DNA from: Ciona savignyi
Lineage: Eukaryota > Chordata > Ascidiacea > Phlebobranchia > Cionidae
Reading direction: 5' to 3'
Assembly: GCA_000149265.1 (NCBI GenBank)
Contig: CH003176.1
Coordinates: forward strand, 499,622 to 563,621
Length of the DNA stretch: 64,000 bases
In this document: in pieces, positions 12,501 through 24,994 of the stretch
Layout: each line of letters opens with the position of its first letter
Position numbering within the stretch: the stretch's first letter is position 1
The notes under the pieces: generated by a model
Told to the model about the DNA's origin: nothing
Seen by the model: only the letters and a program-made list of their open reading frames with translations
The model's database searches: none
Program-made: the position numbers and the translations under genes

Positions 12501-15462
12501 CTACACATGCCCAACTACACACGGTTGGCCGTGGGGGAAGTTAAGTACAACGCAAGTCAAGACATAGTTCTCAGCAACTTATGCTTGTCTAACATCTGAG
12601 CTAAGACTTAATCACGGTTACGGACCAGTCATGCTTACCAGAAACGACTCGTGTTGGTGGATTCATCATATATGACTTTTTCTGCTCTCTACCTTTTTAA
12701 CAATGTCGAGTCGGAATTAAATGCGACCATTTTTAAATGTTTTTTTTACAATGTAAAACAAGTCGCTAATATACCGAACTTTATCTAAGAAAACATCACG
12801 TAGTACATAGTTGCGCGTCTGAGAACGGAAGATCTCGCAGCACATTACCGATAGACGAGTCGTTTCATCATCCAGTAGATCTGGCAACTAAGTTTCTGAA
12901 GTTGTATTACACCAGTGCCGGACGCTATCTGCTTACCTACAGTTCGGAATAATTTATAGAGGGCGTTCTATCAAATATCAGTCGCCTCTCCGTAGGCCGG
13001 AATGACAGGGAATCGATTCCGCAGCGAAGTTGTAGGAGGAAAATTGCCGAAATACGCGCGCGTAATCCTTTTAAAGCGACGGGAATAAAATTTCTTGACA
13101 AAAACCTCGATTATAAGTAACGAGTTGCGATTTAAAATCCAAATACTGAAGACGTTTTAAAAAAATTAAAAATAGAAAAAAATTAAAGACAAAAACACCT
13201 GTTGGTTCTAAAAGGCACTGAACCTGTTATCACAACATTATATCAAATCGTCTGCAAAATTCAACTAAACGTTATTTGCCAATTGTACTTTTACACCAAT
13301 TGACGAAATCGCTTGCACATTATTAAATCATAACCCCAGCCGATCCGTGTATTAAACCACACGTGTAATAAACCACACCAGTTTTATCCAAGAGGAGTAC
13401 CAACCAACATAAGTTTCAACCCACGCAAGTATATTATAAACCTTGAACCAACAAAATTATCGACTCGCCGACTCGTGTGGGTTAAAATTTGTGCTGATTA
13501 AAAGTGTGTGGGTTAGTGCTTATGGGGGTTAAAATTTGTCTGGAATTGAAATTGTTTGGGTTAAACCTCTTGGGGGCAATACTTTTCTTGGTTAAACTCG
13601 TATAGATTAAAACTGTCGGGGTTGGTACGGTCGTGTGGCCGAGTGGTCCCCAAACTTGGGTTCGAAACTTGTGTCGCTAAAAAAAGCTGTCGGGGTTGAT
13701 ACTTGTGGGGTTTAACACACGTGTTGGTTGAAACTAGTGTAGGTTAATACTTGTTAATACTTTTGGTTGCAACTGGATGGGTTCGTTTCCCCTTATTTTT
13801 TCGGAATATGTTAACAACTTGCTTGTATTAATAGATTAAGCCAAAACAACGCATCAGTGAAAAGGTAAGCATGGAAAAGAGATGCCGCGCGTGGTTAGTG
13901 CGAATAAACTTTGCATTATTTATGCATCCGGTATCACTAGCAGATTCATTCTGTTGTTTAAGGCGGCGGTTATAAGTGCAAGCGATTTACACCTTTTCTA
14001 AACGATTCGTATCCGGCTATTGATGCGTATTTGATATACTGACGGACACGGTAGGCAAATAACCAGAAACAATTCGGTTACATCCAAGTGTTTGTATATT
14101 AGCGTAACTGCGTTGGAATCCAGAGTTAACCTTGCAATATATGCCGTTGGCGTAAACAGACGAGCAAGGTTCGCGTCTAAACCACAAGTTACTTCAGTTA
14201 TTTCCTGTAGGCCAAAACAGGTCAGGGAAATAATGTATCAGTCGGCCACGGGTCTTCTGTGTTTTACTGGTTTGTTTAATCTGCGACTGGAGCGAGCCAA
14301 GCTGAAGTCGCCTGAGCCTTTCGGGAGTCATGTATGTACATGAGACAAATTACACCGGTACTTTTGGGCCAAGACAGTACACAGTGACAAAATGTCAAAA
14401 GTCGCGCTCCTTCCCAATGTGCGTAAAAGCATTGGCAGCTTAGTGCATATTAAGTAAGTGCTTTTGCTACATTCGACATTTCAACGAAAATGTAACTTGA
14501 CCCAAAAGTATTGCGAACAAGAACAGGTCGAATTGTTTCATAGAGCCTGCCGTTGCACACCCAACAGATGTTCGTTTACAGACAATAAATTAGCACCCGA
14601 CTTACTATTTTACCTTGACCTTACTTAGCTAATTAACGTTGCCTAAGCGGGTAAGAGAATACTCCTGTTAACATGCAAGTATATATAGGCCAATATGAGT
14701 TTGCATGGGTGACTAGTTAAAGCGGTTAACATGCAGTAATGTGTTATTGAAATTTTGAGAATTAATTTTAAGATTTGTTTTGAAATTATCGTTGTGCCTG
14801 GTGAACTAAACCACACATACCTGGGCTCGAACCTTCCGATTCAGTGCCACGGAATCTGTTAGAAACTCCACTGTCCATTGACCTACGTTGAGCACTGGCA
14901 TGCCCGGAGTCCGTACTGTTACTCCTTGAGTCATTATTCCCCGCCCCTCGTACATTGCGCAACGGAGAGGCGTCCAAAGATGACATAGTTCCAATGTTAG
15001 ATGGAGATGACGTGGTGTTCTCGACCAAAAGAGGCTTAGAAGATCTAAAACAACAACACTGTCAAAGAATGTTTTCCGGATACTTACTTTAATTAAGATT
15101 AGCAATCGGTACACGTACACACATATAGAAAACGTTAAATTTGCAAAACTATCACATAGAAAATGTTAAATGTACTACGCAATCACAAATATTGATACAA
15201 ATAAAAAGTATGGATTAGTATTAAAAAAACACACTAAAGTTAAATTATAACTTTATTTGAAAAGTTATTATTAAAATTATATTTTAATAATTGCCTTTAC
15301 AGCAGTTTGGGGCGTTTTGATAATGGATATACAAATTGTTCGTTGTGTAGTAAAGCGAAATCCTACCTATGTTTTGTGAGTGGTGGGGTTGGGGGAAGCA
15401 CCAATTTGGGGCCGGCCGAAAGTTCGATTTCTTCGCTTTTGTATGAATATGGCATGACGTCA
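3335..15462 (-). CDS. Unrecognised Ser/Thr/Pro-rich protein, at least seven exons, 5' end missing
   Basis: Exons in order: 15462-15367, 15044-14821, 11708-11539, 8442-8233, 7929-7749, 7681-7213, 3552-3335. Phase agrees across every join except 8233 to 7929. The first exon holds PYSYKSEEIELS and VLPPTPPL; the second is Ser-rich with NSTDSGHAS; the third has GTDSGHHSND; the fourth is Arg/Ser-rich; the fifth has YFGKDGQLHRIG; the sixth (156 codons) has basic patches (SPVRHRRRDVASLLRQKK) and Pro/Thr-rich runs; the last ends RTARR-stop. No transmembrane segment or catalytic motif is visible. Composition suggests a long disordered signalling or scaffold region, perhaps the C-terminal part of a larger protein. 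It lies downstream of the AMPA gene on the same strand but is separate, since that gene has its own terminal exon. A possible ATTAAA signal lies at 3,169-3,174. Confidence 0.65.
3553..7212. other. Intron of the minus-strand gene, with a SINE and a GC-rich patch
   Basis: Between the exons at 7213 and 3552. Includes a GC- and CpG-rich island at about 5,080-5,215 that is open on both strands, a tRNA-like fragment at about 5,530-5,610, and a degraded reverse SINE at about 6,440-6,640. No exon that fits phase was found. Confidence 0.4.
6440..6640 (-). mobile_element. SINE family 2 fragment, reverse, degraded
   Basis: Reverse complement keeps the order gaaaccggttgctatctag, ctgagcaaggcaaatc, ggtttaatgggtta and a late match to the Tyr-rich body; heavily mutated. 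Confidence 0.45.
7213..7681 (-). CDS. Unrecognised gene, long Pro/Thr-rich exon
   Basis: 156 open codons between TTGCCCAG and GTTAGA. Contents: SSIMTSESPRPNWPTSHPVE, an acidic-amphipathic stretch DEEKIIQLLSKTNPKKIQ, a basic block SPVRHRRRDVASLLRQKK, then KPELSEYQARLAQQGI and a Pro/Thr-rich end (HPPTSTTPRLTPHPSK). The length, codon choice and splice sites make this the best-supported exon of the gene. Confidence 0.75.
7749..7929 (-). CDS. Unrecognised gene, probable exon with unresolved 5' boundary
   Basis: The frame encodes SIDNMQPKQVTRSWGIPPRN, then VHCVTYFGKDGQLHRIG and ISNEPLIVHAP, ending at a GTAAAT donor that joins the next exon in phase 0. The visible acceptor (CCGTAG) leaves one extra base, which does not fit the phase-0 end of the exon at 8233. 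Either a small exon lies between them, the donor upstream differs, or the start is elsewhere. Confidence 0.5.
8233..8442 (-). CDS. Unrecognised gene, Arg/Ser-rich exon
   Basis: 70 codons, phase 0 at both ends with the acceptor TTACCAG at 8444-8443. Contents: PHCKVNISTSRSYKLGGS, RHPRTRSEVSLINRSPDSYP, ARTRASQTAMPREKPFKFEM, then INNAGK at a GTGAGC donor. An alternative acceptor at 8455-8454 would add VDYQ but break phase with the previous exon. Confidence 0.6.
11539..11708 (-). CDS. Unrecognised gene, exon with DSGHHS motif
   Basis: Encodes GCHVNGTDSGHHSNDRPQSS followed by TLTGSDVSFHKSQANEKYMS and ends ASDRAADHE at GTATGT. The acceptor CCCCCTCAG has a good pyrimidine run. A tRNA-derived SINE head begins only about 30 bp upstream of the exon on the gene's strand. 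Confidence 0.7.
11739..11850 (+). mobile_element. SINE family 1
   Basis: gtgtggccgaatggttaaaa head, a TA-rich middle, cgaccttaatgatgatccca and gggttcgaaacttagtcagg. Inserted about 30 bp upstream of the DSGHHS exon of the minus-strand gene, on the opposite strand. Confidence 0.78.
13330..13790. repeat. Degenerate minisatellite of gtgtgggttaaaact type
   Basis: Many imperfect 15-17 bp units (gggttaaaatttgtct, gtgtgggttagtgctt, ggggttgatacttgtg) with their reverse complement (ttaaaccacacgtgtaa) in the first 100 bp. Related to the array at the right edge of the window. A short SINE lies inside it. Confidence 0.7.
13624..13690 (+). mobile_element. SINE family 1, short copy inside a minisatellite
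   Basis: gtacggtcgtgtggccgagt head joined early to cttgggttcgaaacttgtgt. It interrupts the gtgggttaaaact-type repeat of this region. Confidence 0.65.
14821..15044 (-). CDS. Unrecognised gene, Ser-rich exon with DSGHAS motif
   Basis: 74 codons between a TTTTAG acceptor and a strong GTATGT donor. Contents include SSKPLLVENTTSSPSNIG, SSLDASPLRN, NSTDSGHASAQRRSMDSG and TESEGSSP. High Ser/Asn content and no stop in 224 bp support coding. Joins the next exon through a split Glu codon. Confidence 0.7.
15367..15462 (-). CDS. Unrecognised minus-strand gene, first visible exon
   Basis: Encodes DVMPYSYKSEEIELSAGPKL then VLPPTPPLTKH and ends at a GTAGGA donor in phase 2, which matches the one leading base of the exon at 15044. 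The frame stays open upstream of the assumed acceptor (CTATAG), so the exon could start up to about 45 nt earlier. Confidence 0.55.
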
Positions 15463-18406
15463 CTATAGACGAGAATGCCCAAGCTATAATGCCACTTAGA
15501 GGCTTATTGCACGTTGTGGAAATGGCCTAGATCAATTGCAGTCCTCAAAATAGCCAGTTTGGTTAAGTGCTGGGTATTTGACGGCTGTATTAACAGGCTG
15601 AGCTCATTTCACGGAACGTATAGCGGTACGCAAAAATAAATACAGAAACAGGAAATCTATTTTGGTATCGCTTAATTAAATTCTTATTTTTCTGTAATAT
15701 AAAATTGCGAATTATCCATATATTTGTATTAACGTACGGTGGTATTAAGATAATGCTGTAGAGTTCCCAACAAACGCTTTTAAAGGCTTAGTCTGTCTTA
15801 CCTAAGAGCAAATAAAGATTAAGTAAACGTCCATAAAGTGTTAACCAAGTCTGTATCGATTCCAGAGCAAAGGATAAAGTTATATTGGATGATGGGAACA
15901 TAGGAACGCATGGTGTAGGAATGCACGGAAAGACTTGGCGTATCCTGGACGCCAATTAGCGTCGGCCTTATATCGATTACTGTCTAACCGAGTTAAGCTA
16001 CGATTAGAAACTAATTAGACAAAAACCGCATAGGTTTTAACCTAAGCGACAATCTAAGAATCGATTATGGATGGAAGCAGTTGGAAAATCTACCTTTATA
16101 AAAGATCAATGCTAAAAATGTTCAAATTGATCGACTCTTCAATTTCAAAGTTTTTTTTGGGAAAAATAATTTTGTACCACTGCTTTAGACATTACCAATA
16201 TTAATATCTTAATTAAGGTATCCACTACTAAAAAAAGTCTAAATCTGCTTAAACTTAATTCAATTACAGGGTTAAGCTGGTAGTTACAACACGGAGGTCT
16301 CAAGGTAATCCCACAAAAAGTTCAAGGGCCGTTATATGACTGATACTTGGCCTGGAGCGCTGGGCAATAACATCGCTTTCAATGAAAAGTAAAGATAAAC
16401 ACAACTCCGCGAATATACCCGAAAACAACACAAAGCACTTGGAATTTTAAAGTACACAATTTTATTTAAGATAAAAGTTACATAAATTTGTAATTTCAAT
16501 ATACCACTGTATACCATGCAGTTATGTGACTTTCTGTATTATCCCTGCTGCTCCTGTCGTCTGTCTGGTCGGAACACGGTCACGGATTATGCACAAGAAG
16601 TTAAATATTCATAAAAGCTAAAATATGTAACTCAATATCCAGGCACTGTAATTTTAAAAATCTTGAATAATATATGACAATGAAGTTAAGCGATTTTATA
16701 AACATAATTAAGAGATGTGCTAATTCAAGTCTGGCAAAATATAACAAAACAGCAGGCCCTAAAAGTAATACGCCTTTTAAGCTTTCTTTAGATCCAACAA
16801 AAGCATGTTCGTTATGAAGTTAAGCTTGAGAAGATACCCCTTTAAGCCGCATTTTATTTAAAGTCGCATAGATCGTCATTCGATATTGTGTCGAGTCACA
16901 ACAATATAATCCCAGCAGCACTTTAAGCCACTTTTGCCGAGAAGCCCAATTACAAACTGTTGAACACAACATGCCGAGGCTGTGACGTGAAAATCCGTTG
17001 CAAAAAATATTATCCAAGTGAGATGGACTACTCTGTTAAAGGAGTATGACTAGCAAAGAGAAGAAAATCACGGCTTATCTGACGCTTGTTGCTTATGAGG
17101 CTGGTCGGCCTCCCGGACTAAAATTCCGAAGCGTTGGCGGCGTGTCGATCGACAAAATGTAATAAAGCTTCTGCATTCTGCCAATACAGCAACTTGTTAA
17201 AACAAGATTTTAACGACGCGTATTTTCAGCAAATTTGCGGCGTCTGGGCCGAGATCAGACGATAGCACGGAGATAGTTTACATGTATTCTTTACTGCAAG
17301 GCAATTTGTGCTGCAATTTCGTTTATCAAGATTAATCCTATAAACGTATATTACCTAACTGTTCTACATTTTCTCCGGGCTGCATGTTCCAATTTTACCA
17401 ACTCATCAACAAATACAAGATACATGTACTGGACTATTTTGATGTACGGCTGATTTTGTACAGTGATAATCTTTATAGAATAACGGAGAAGGGCCTTGCT
17501 AGATTTAAAGGCTGAGCTTTAGCTGAAGGTGTCAACCCGGGCAAGACGCGGTTCAAGCTGAATGATGGATTACATCAGCGGCGCTACAGCCCGTACGGGG
17601 AGGGATAACTAGAGATTCGCACATACCTCATTAATGAGGCACAACACACATCCTTCTCCGTGCATTTTCGTTGGGCATATCAACGGTCGAATGCAGCTGT
17701 TGTAACTCGGTTTTAAGTTATTAACACTATCGTTTTTGTTTACGATCCGAAGTTTTTGCGGCTGTACACTATACGGACAAATCTAAAGAGCGGACTTTAC
17801 TCATAAACTGTAAAATTACCACAATTACCATGGGTAAGAAGAATGATTCAGATCCTATAAAAGCTTATAGAAACCAACGTGATAACAGCAAACGGCGAAA
17901 ACAAATGAAATCCGCATTAACTGTTACAGCTAATTGAAAAAACAACTTAAATTCCAGCTCAGAATTATATTGAACCAATCTTAAAGGCATTATCGATTCT
18001 AAGCTATTGATTGCAATGCGGCACAAATCAAATACTATTTACATCACTTGGTGGAAGACGCTACCATGTAGTAATGCAGCTCAGTATTGCTATTACTGCA
18101 GCAAACTCCATAGCTATAACCATGGTTAAACGTCATGTTGAAGGAAAAAACAGAGCGGGTTTTAAGTGTAACTGAAGTTGCCTGCACACTTTCCATATAT
18201 ATATATATTGCATGTTAATCTTCTTATGGTCTGGTCAGTTTCTATCTTATCAGGCATATTGCAATAAACCTTATGTATTGGGTTACACTAAAAAGCAAAA
18301 AGGTTGTATGCTTTTAACTTTCCTTTTAATCAGATATTTTAGCCTCGACTTATATTTTGACAGGGTCCTTTCCTGTTTTGAGCGCTGGCGTTAAACCTAT
18401 TTTCAC

Positions 18407-18548
18407 CCTTTGTGAATTCTCGCCAAGTTTCAATTGTCTATTCCACGAGGCACCAGTTAAACTAGGAGAATTAAGTGCGAACAGCCCATTAACGAATTCT
18501 CCGCCACGCGCATTTCTAATTACTACGTGAGTACACAAGACATCCGAT
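18407..18548 (-). CDS. Candidate exon, uncharacterised
   Basis: Between TGTGTTTTAG and GTGAAA the frame encodes SDVLCTHVVIRNARGGEFVN, then GLFALNSPSLTGASWNRQ and ends GENSQR, 47 codons open. Splice sites are acceptable and the composition is protein-like. No family recognised and no in-phase partner identified. Confidence 0.22.
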
Positions 18549-21500
18549 CTAAAACACACAACACTGTCCTGATTACAAGCACTATCGAAATGGACGCAAT
18601 GATTTTATAGGTTTGCCTGTATTTCCAAGGCGAAAATCGTGTAAAACTGGATTAGCCAAACAAAGTTTAATTTAACTCTCGTGCCTATTTTGCTTGCTCT
18701 TTAAACCACAAAAATGAAGGGGTTGTATATGGATAAATCAAGCGTTGTTTACCAAAGGTAGCGGTATTTGTCCAATTTATCCTAACATTTGTTTTAATAA
18801 AACGCTGATGGAAAAAATCAAATTCCACCAAATCAACCAATTGAGTTAAACTATTTCAGCGCTAATTCTGACAAATAACCTAATTATAAATATACAAATG
18901 CTCATTCGGCGTAAATTAACTAGGCGACATGAAAATGTGCAGATACACATAAACCTTGTACTTTATAACTACAATATAAAAAACCATTCACACTTTGGTC
19001 GTTCTGATTAGCGAACTACATTCTCAAAATTTGAAATTCACCTTATAAAGCTTGGTATGCCTACCACTGTACGGCAAAGCGATTGAACTGCTTGCTGTCT
19101 GGTATAGGTAATAGCCGAGCGCTATAGCTCTTCTAATTTCGCCTCGCTAACTTCTGCAAAATGTGGTGAAATAAAGCGTGTCAAAGCGCCTGCCGTCAGC
19201 TGCCAACTGTTGCGTCATATTGCTTTTTCGCGTCTTCCGGCGCCGGATTGCGGAACATTTTTACCGACTGAGCGTAGAAAAACGTTTTCACACCCGGCGT
19301 TTCGCATTATAAAGAATATAAGGCTGTACTTTTGCTGTACAACGAGTACACAAGTACAAGTTGAAAACGAGTTACCTTTTCAGGGTCAATTCTTTGACGT
19401 ATTCTTCCTTACACCAAGGCAAAACAGATTAATCACGTTCAACTGTTAAGCCAATACCGGCATTTGCTTGGCTTCCTGTCCTTGCACTGTCGGAAATGCA
19501 TTTAACATAAAAATGCAGCACCTACTTTAAGTAACATCTAACTTCGCCTAAAATAACAATGCTGGAGCTTCAATAACTTACACGTCGACGTTATTGTTCG
19601 GAGATGTCTTATCGTTATGTTACTCTTTCCATTATGTCTGGGACAAAATAAACAAGTATCATCAAAGAATATCAGACAAGAACGTTGCCTATGAAAGGAT
19701 ACGTGGATACAGCCGGTAGCTCCATACTGTAGCTTCGCTGTGGTCCCTTGTTTCGACTAATTCCCATGTACTCCATGTTAAATTAATGAGAGTTTTCATA
19801 GCCTCGTATAAACAAGGCATGCTTATAAAACAAAAGGTATTCCCTAAAGATAATAGATCCGAAACCTAATAATCGTCGTCTGGAAACTCTCAAGACAAAT
19901 GCCTCGAAATTATGACAGCTCTCAGCAGTAAAACTCGTCGGGATATTGAATTCCATAATTGAGATGTGACCTGCCAGTGATCAAAGGTAGTAGCACTAAC
20001 ATAAAGTATCTCATTTTTTCAGAAAGCGTTGGATTATAACCATTGTGTACACTGCTGATTAGAAACCACGTATGTATGTTTTTTGTGAAACTTACAAGCG
20101 GGAGATAAGTCCTTTTACGTAGTTGGGTCACTCTTACTTTATACAAATGAGGTTTACAGACAACAAGAGCGTGTGCGTATTTGCTGGTATGATGACCTGT
20201 AATCCGGATTGCGTGGTGTGGCATACTTTGTAGCATATTCTTGGTCTGTGTGTCGAGCTATTGGGCGCCGACGGAAGACCACATAGCTGTGTATGGCATA
20301 TCACATCTAATGCATGCAACGAGGTTGCTACAACACTGCAAATCGGCTCTAATACTACGAATAACGAGCGAGACAAAAGTTAAATATTTTCTCCTTCTAA
20401 AAGTTTGATTGCGTTTACCGCTAAGCGCATTGTTAAAAGTTTGGAATGTTCACATTCAAAGATGGAAACAGTAGCCAATATTAAGCCTAATTTAATGGGA
20501 TTTTCAGTGTTGACCCCGTCCAATTTTCACCTTAAATTTCATTATCACTTTACCGATCCGCCAATCACTTTCAAATTATCCATCGTATTAAACTTAACCC
20601 GAGAAGCCTGTGCAAAGTCATAGAACTTCACAGCCAAGCGAAATAGCTGCCATCAAATTGAAATAAAATCACGAAGAATCTCGGACCGCATTCGGAATTC
20701 TCGCAGCACTAAGATACGATCTCCGAAGAAATTCGTGAAATGCAGACGCCTGCTTGTTCAGGACGTTATCACAATAAAACTGGGCGGCAGAGCATAAAGA
20801 CGATATAAAACCATCGCGTTACCAGGATTGGTAGCCTATAATTTATGCTACAAAGCCAGATATGGCGTCGGGGTGGTCTTACACTTCGACACGGCTGAAT
20901 TTTAAGGTCACTTGCACAAATTCGGACCCTTGATGTGTGCGGTTACAGCTTAATACGTTTAACTGGCAGTTACCATATGGCTGGATCTTTAAATCCTTAA
21001 AATGTCGTTGCGGACAGACCGTGACATGAGATTCTGACAGGATTGATTTGCCCAGCTCAAAATATCGTCAACGTTGCAAATAAAATCCTAACAGAAGCGG
21101 CTTAGTAAGTTTGTATGACAAGCTTTCCCTCACGGTCATCTTAAATGTGTTAAATGACCAGCTGTCCAGAAGCCAGTGTCTCGCACTGGACATCGCCTTT
21201 TCTGAAGGACGTTAAGTAAAAGGTCTATCATAAATTAATGGTTTCGTTATCTGACCCCTTCGGAGATATTGTGTGAGTAACGTAAGCCAGCTGTCACCCA
21301 GATAAGAAATGTAATGTGAAGCCGAACCAAATTTTGCGCTAGGCAGAAAGAATTTTCCATTCTGTTGTTTCAAGAACGGGAATTTTACTTACAAAAATAA
21401 AACTATAGTTCGCATCGCAAAAAACATTAATTAAAAAATAAAAAAAATCGGCGTTGTTAAAAGTAGAACGATTATTTAACGATTTTAACCTGACTTCCCT

Positions 21501-22587
21501 CTCTTTACCTAAATTGACGATTAAATGGATCGTGTTGCGCTTGAGGTATATACAGCGGTTTTGACATTAGACTAGTCGGCGTCTATAAGATATTGAACCT
21601 ACTAATCGTTCATAATATCACCAAAATAACGCAGAATTAAGCATGTTCGATAAACAAACCTCACCAGGACATTAAATAAATTAGGATTATAAAACCAAAA
21701 GCGAGTAAGAGATAATAGTATGTCGTGTGAATGTGCATGCTGCAGTCAAACTACAAAAACACAGTGTTTCCCACCGTACGAATGTTTGGTACGTCCTAAA
21801 ACGTGCCCCGAATGAAAAAGAATTTGCGGAGACAATAAACCCTTGTAAGTTTACAGGATTATCGACGCTGGCTTTCTTAGTAGCAATACAGTTTACACAA
21901 CTTGTACCGCAGTGGCTTCTTGGCCGTCACAACACTTGCAATTTAAAATAAAGAAAGATCGCAACAGTATATACTCTCTATATATGGCATAAAACAACTT
22001 TTTTATTTTATACCACGAAGCTACAACCAGCAAGTAGCAAATTAGGATAAGATATATATGGGATTTGGCATTTGAAGACAACAATATACAATAATACACA
22101 GTTAAACACTGCAAATACATGTTAATCGAACGTCACTTATTTTTAAAAGGTTGCATCAACAAACAGTACTTTTTGTGTTAAAATTTATGTTGATATCGAA
22201 AATCTAGATCTACTATCCGTCTTGTAAGGAGAAAGCTGTGTCTATTTTAGACTACGCGATACTCGGCTATAGTGCCTATATTTCCAGAGGTCAAATGAAG
22301 TCCGCTTATAAATAATTCATTCAATGAAGTAACATTATGTTTAAAACAAAGACATGTAACTTATTATATTGAATTCGTAAAAGTTTAAAACGTATTAGAC
22401 GAATCGAGTTTTTTACAACTAGAAAACTATAATCACAAAGATTATGCTACATCTATATGAGAAGGCAAATCAGCCGCATTCATATGAACACAGCGATCAC
22501 CCTTTTCAGGTTCAACATAAGAATCTAGTAGAATTGTTGTATACCTGATTAGCTGGTTAGCATTCAAGGTTACGTATCCGAAAATAT

Positions 22588-22680
22588 TATTTTATGGTGG
22601 GATTCGAACCCATGACCGCGAGCTGTAGGCAGCCAGCAGTCAGTCGACAAGTCATGGTGACTTAACTCGGCCGTCATTAT
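22588..22680 (-). repeat. tRNA-like sequence, probable pseudogene or SINE head
   Basis: The reverse complement carries ggccgagttaagtcacc (box A-like) and atgggttcgaatcccacc, a good T arm, about 60 nt apart as in tRNAs with a long variable arm. The outer ends do not pair into an acceptor stem. Confidence 0.4.
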
Positions 22681-23614
22681 TGGATTGATAATTGGTGTTA
22701 TTTTCCTTTTGCCTTCAGGTTCCTATTATCATCAGTAGTTGTGATGTAGGAAAGATGGCTTATCGGGGAACAAGCGCTAAGGGCTTGGAGCTGGTTATGT
22801 ATAGCCAAAGGTTGTGTGTTCGATCCTATGGGTTTTCAATATACCAAAGCAATAATTTTTAACTAAACGCTGACAACATAAAACAGCAAAAGAATTTTAT
22901 TAGTTATAGACAACCCAATATTGATATTTACTTTAAGATGGACGATTTATTACACATTTAACTTGGTTTAAACTACGCTGTTGGAAAATCCACGTTAAGG
23001 TGACCCTTTAGACAAAGGAAAAGCCTAAACCGTAAGTCCCGTTTTAAGTCCATACGATGGCCAATAATATAGAAAAATGGGTTCCGAGAGTTTATTTTTC
23101 GCAATTTCACGTGCTGACAATCACATCACACGACCTTCAACCCTTGTAGATGGATTCCTGTCATTTGAGAAGTTCCAATTAAACCTATCGATCTAAGCAA
23201 CCTCGGAATGTGGTCACGTGACTTAGTGCGCCACCAACAAGACATCAAAAGATGAAGAGGTGCTTTCTAAAGCACTCGAGAATCTACTCGTAGCTAGTAA
23301 TTCAGCCTTAAATAGTTCAAACTACACGAAAGTGCCCGTCTCGAAGACAGCCTGACGATAAGTCCGTTATACCACAAAAATGTTCTTCTGCCTAACAACG
23401 CTCCTCTGTCTATCCGAAAACAATACCAGTCGCATGCTGCAGAGTAAGCGGAAAATGATTATTTCGTGGCTAAATCAGCGTAACACAGGGGCAGACACAC
23501 GAACATTCTTAATTCATGAGCTGGAATAGGAAATGAACTGTAGTTAATATTCTCATCCCAGCCGTATGACTGAAGACCCGTTTCTATAGAATTGAAAGGC
23601 GGGAATCCGTACGG

Positions 23615-23962
23615 TCATTTAGACTCATTTATTCCCTCGCTTATCGCGGACATTAGATCACCTCCGTGAAATCGAAAAGCTACAAGTTCACCATTTGTAT
23701 CACGCTCGGGTTTTGATAAATCGACAATTTTTTTCTGACTCGCACCGTTTCGCTTGAAAACAAGCACCACGACGAATCGAGGTGACGCGAACTGCGCGGC
23801 CGCAAGTCGCGATTTCGCTACAATCAAAAATTTAAATCGCTGGGAGTGATTATAAGATGAGACGATTCCCATCGAGATTACAGCGCGGTGTGAATATTGC
23901 TTGGAAGGTGACCAAATAAATGAAAAATTTGATTCAAACCCAGTTACTGTATGGCGTAACAT
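23615..23962 (-). CDS. Candidate single-exon ORF, 115 aa, uncharacterised
   Basis: ATG-initiated frame ending ELVAFRFHGGDLMSAISE and GINESK-stop in a locally GC-richer stretch. The C-terminal half (KKIVDLSKPERDTNGELV) is charged and protein-like; the N-terminal half is less convincing. No splice partner or family recognised. It sits where 5' exons of the unknown minus-strand gene would be expected, but phase cannot be tested. Confidence 0.25.
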   Translation of the reverse strand: MLRHTVTGFESNFSFIWSPSKQYSHRAVISMGIVSSYNHSQRFKFLIVAKSRLAAAQFASPRFVVVLVFKRNGASQKKIVDLSKPERDTNGELVAFRFHGGDLMSAISEGINESK

Positions 23963-24994
23963 CTTAGGCCGACCAGTGTGTATTGTTCATGTGCGACAAA
24001 TAATGTATTGATGTAGTGACTTTTTTGTCTGAATGAGATTTTAATAAAAGAATCCTTGTATTTAAAATGAACGATTTATGACCACCTTATCACGAAGATA
24101 CAAATACAACATATAGTGATTTAATGCAGAATCACATAACATTATATAAAAAAAATGAAGCCATATATGAAGAAATTAATTATTTCCAAAGTAGACCTTT
24201 GCGTTGTCTAGAAGTGAATGGAAACGAATTATCCTTTCTCTCATGGCATTGTTGCGAATCTGGTTATGAATATAAATTATCTTTTCAGATTCTGTCTTAT
24301 TCTGACGATGTCAACTAACAAAGATAAAACTCCTCAATATTGTGAAGGGTTCCGGATATACCTCAAGCTCTGACAAATGTAAAAGCTTGCTTTAGTCGAA
24401 TACACGTATCTTTCGCGTTGGGTAGTTCTCAATATATGATTAACTAATAGAAATAAGACAAGGATACGATTCGTGAAACCACAATGTGCATCACTGGCTC
24501 GGTAATGCAGCATAATGCTTACAAAATCCTTGGGTAGACGCTACCTCGACATCTTTTTGCCAACTAAGGGGAACAAGATAACCGATAAGAAGTGCAACTT
24601 ACAATAAAAATGCGCTTTGAGAGTTAAAAGTTATAAATGGAGGCAGACCAAGATGTTTTCTTAATGTGCAGGGCAGGATCAAAATGAGGTGAAATATGAT
24701 ATTATTTTTGGGATAACAGAGTCGGTGGCTAATGTCTAAGTAAATATTTAGCTTTGAAGGCCATATACTAATCCAAGCTCAGCTTGGCTTATATTTGAGT
24801 AATGTTGGTTAACATAACAAAACATTTTCCATAACCGTTGTGGCTTACGTCGTTTATAGAAAGGCAACACACGGAAACCAAGCAAGCTTTGGTGAATGAA
24901 AGCTTACACTATGCCCTTAGCGCCATTCGTTCGTATAAATGATGCGACGAGTTGAGATTAATTTGCCGTCGTGTCCCGAACGGGTCCTCCTTAC

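Noticed and set aside
17597-17700. Possible minus-strand exon containing GEGCVLCLINE, vaguely like the eag domain of KCNH channels
   Set aside because: Only 23 codons, similarity rests on a few residues and no neighbouring exon agrees.
22588-22680. Functional tRNA gene
   Set aside because: Box A and B and a T arm are present, but no acceptor stem pairs and the flanks match repeats.
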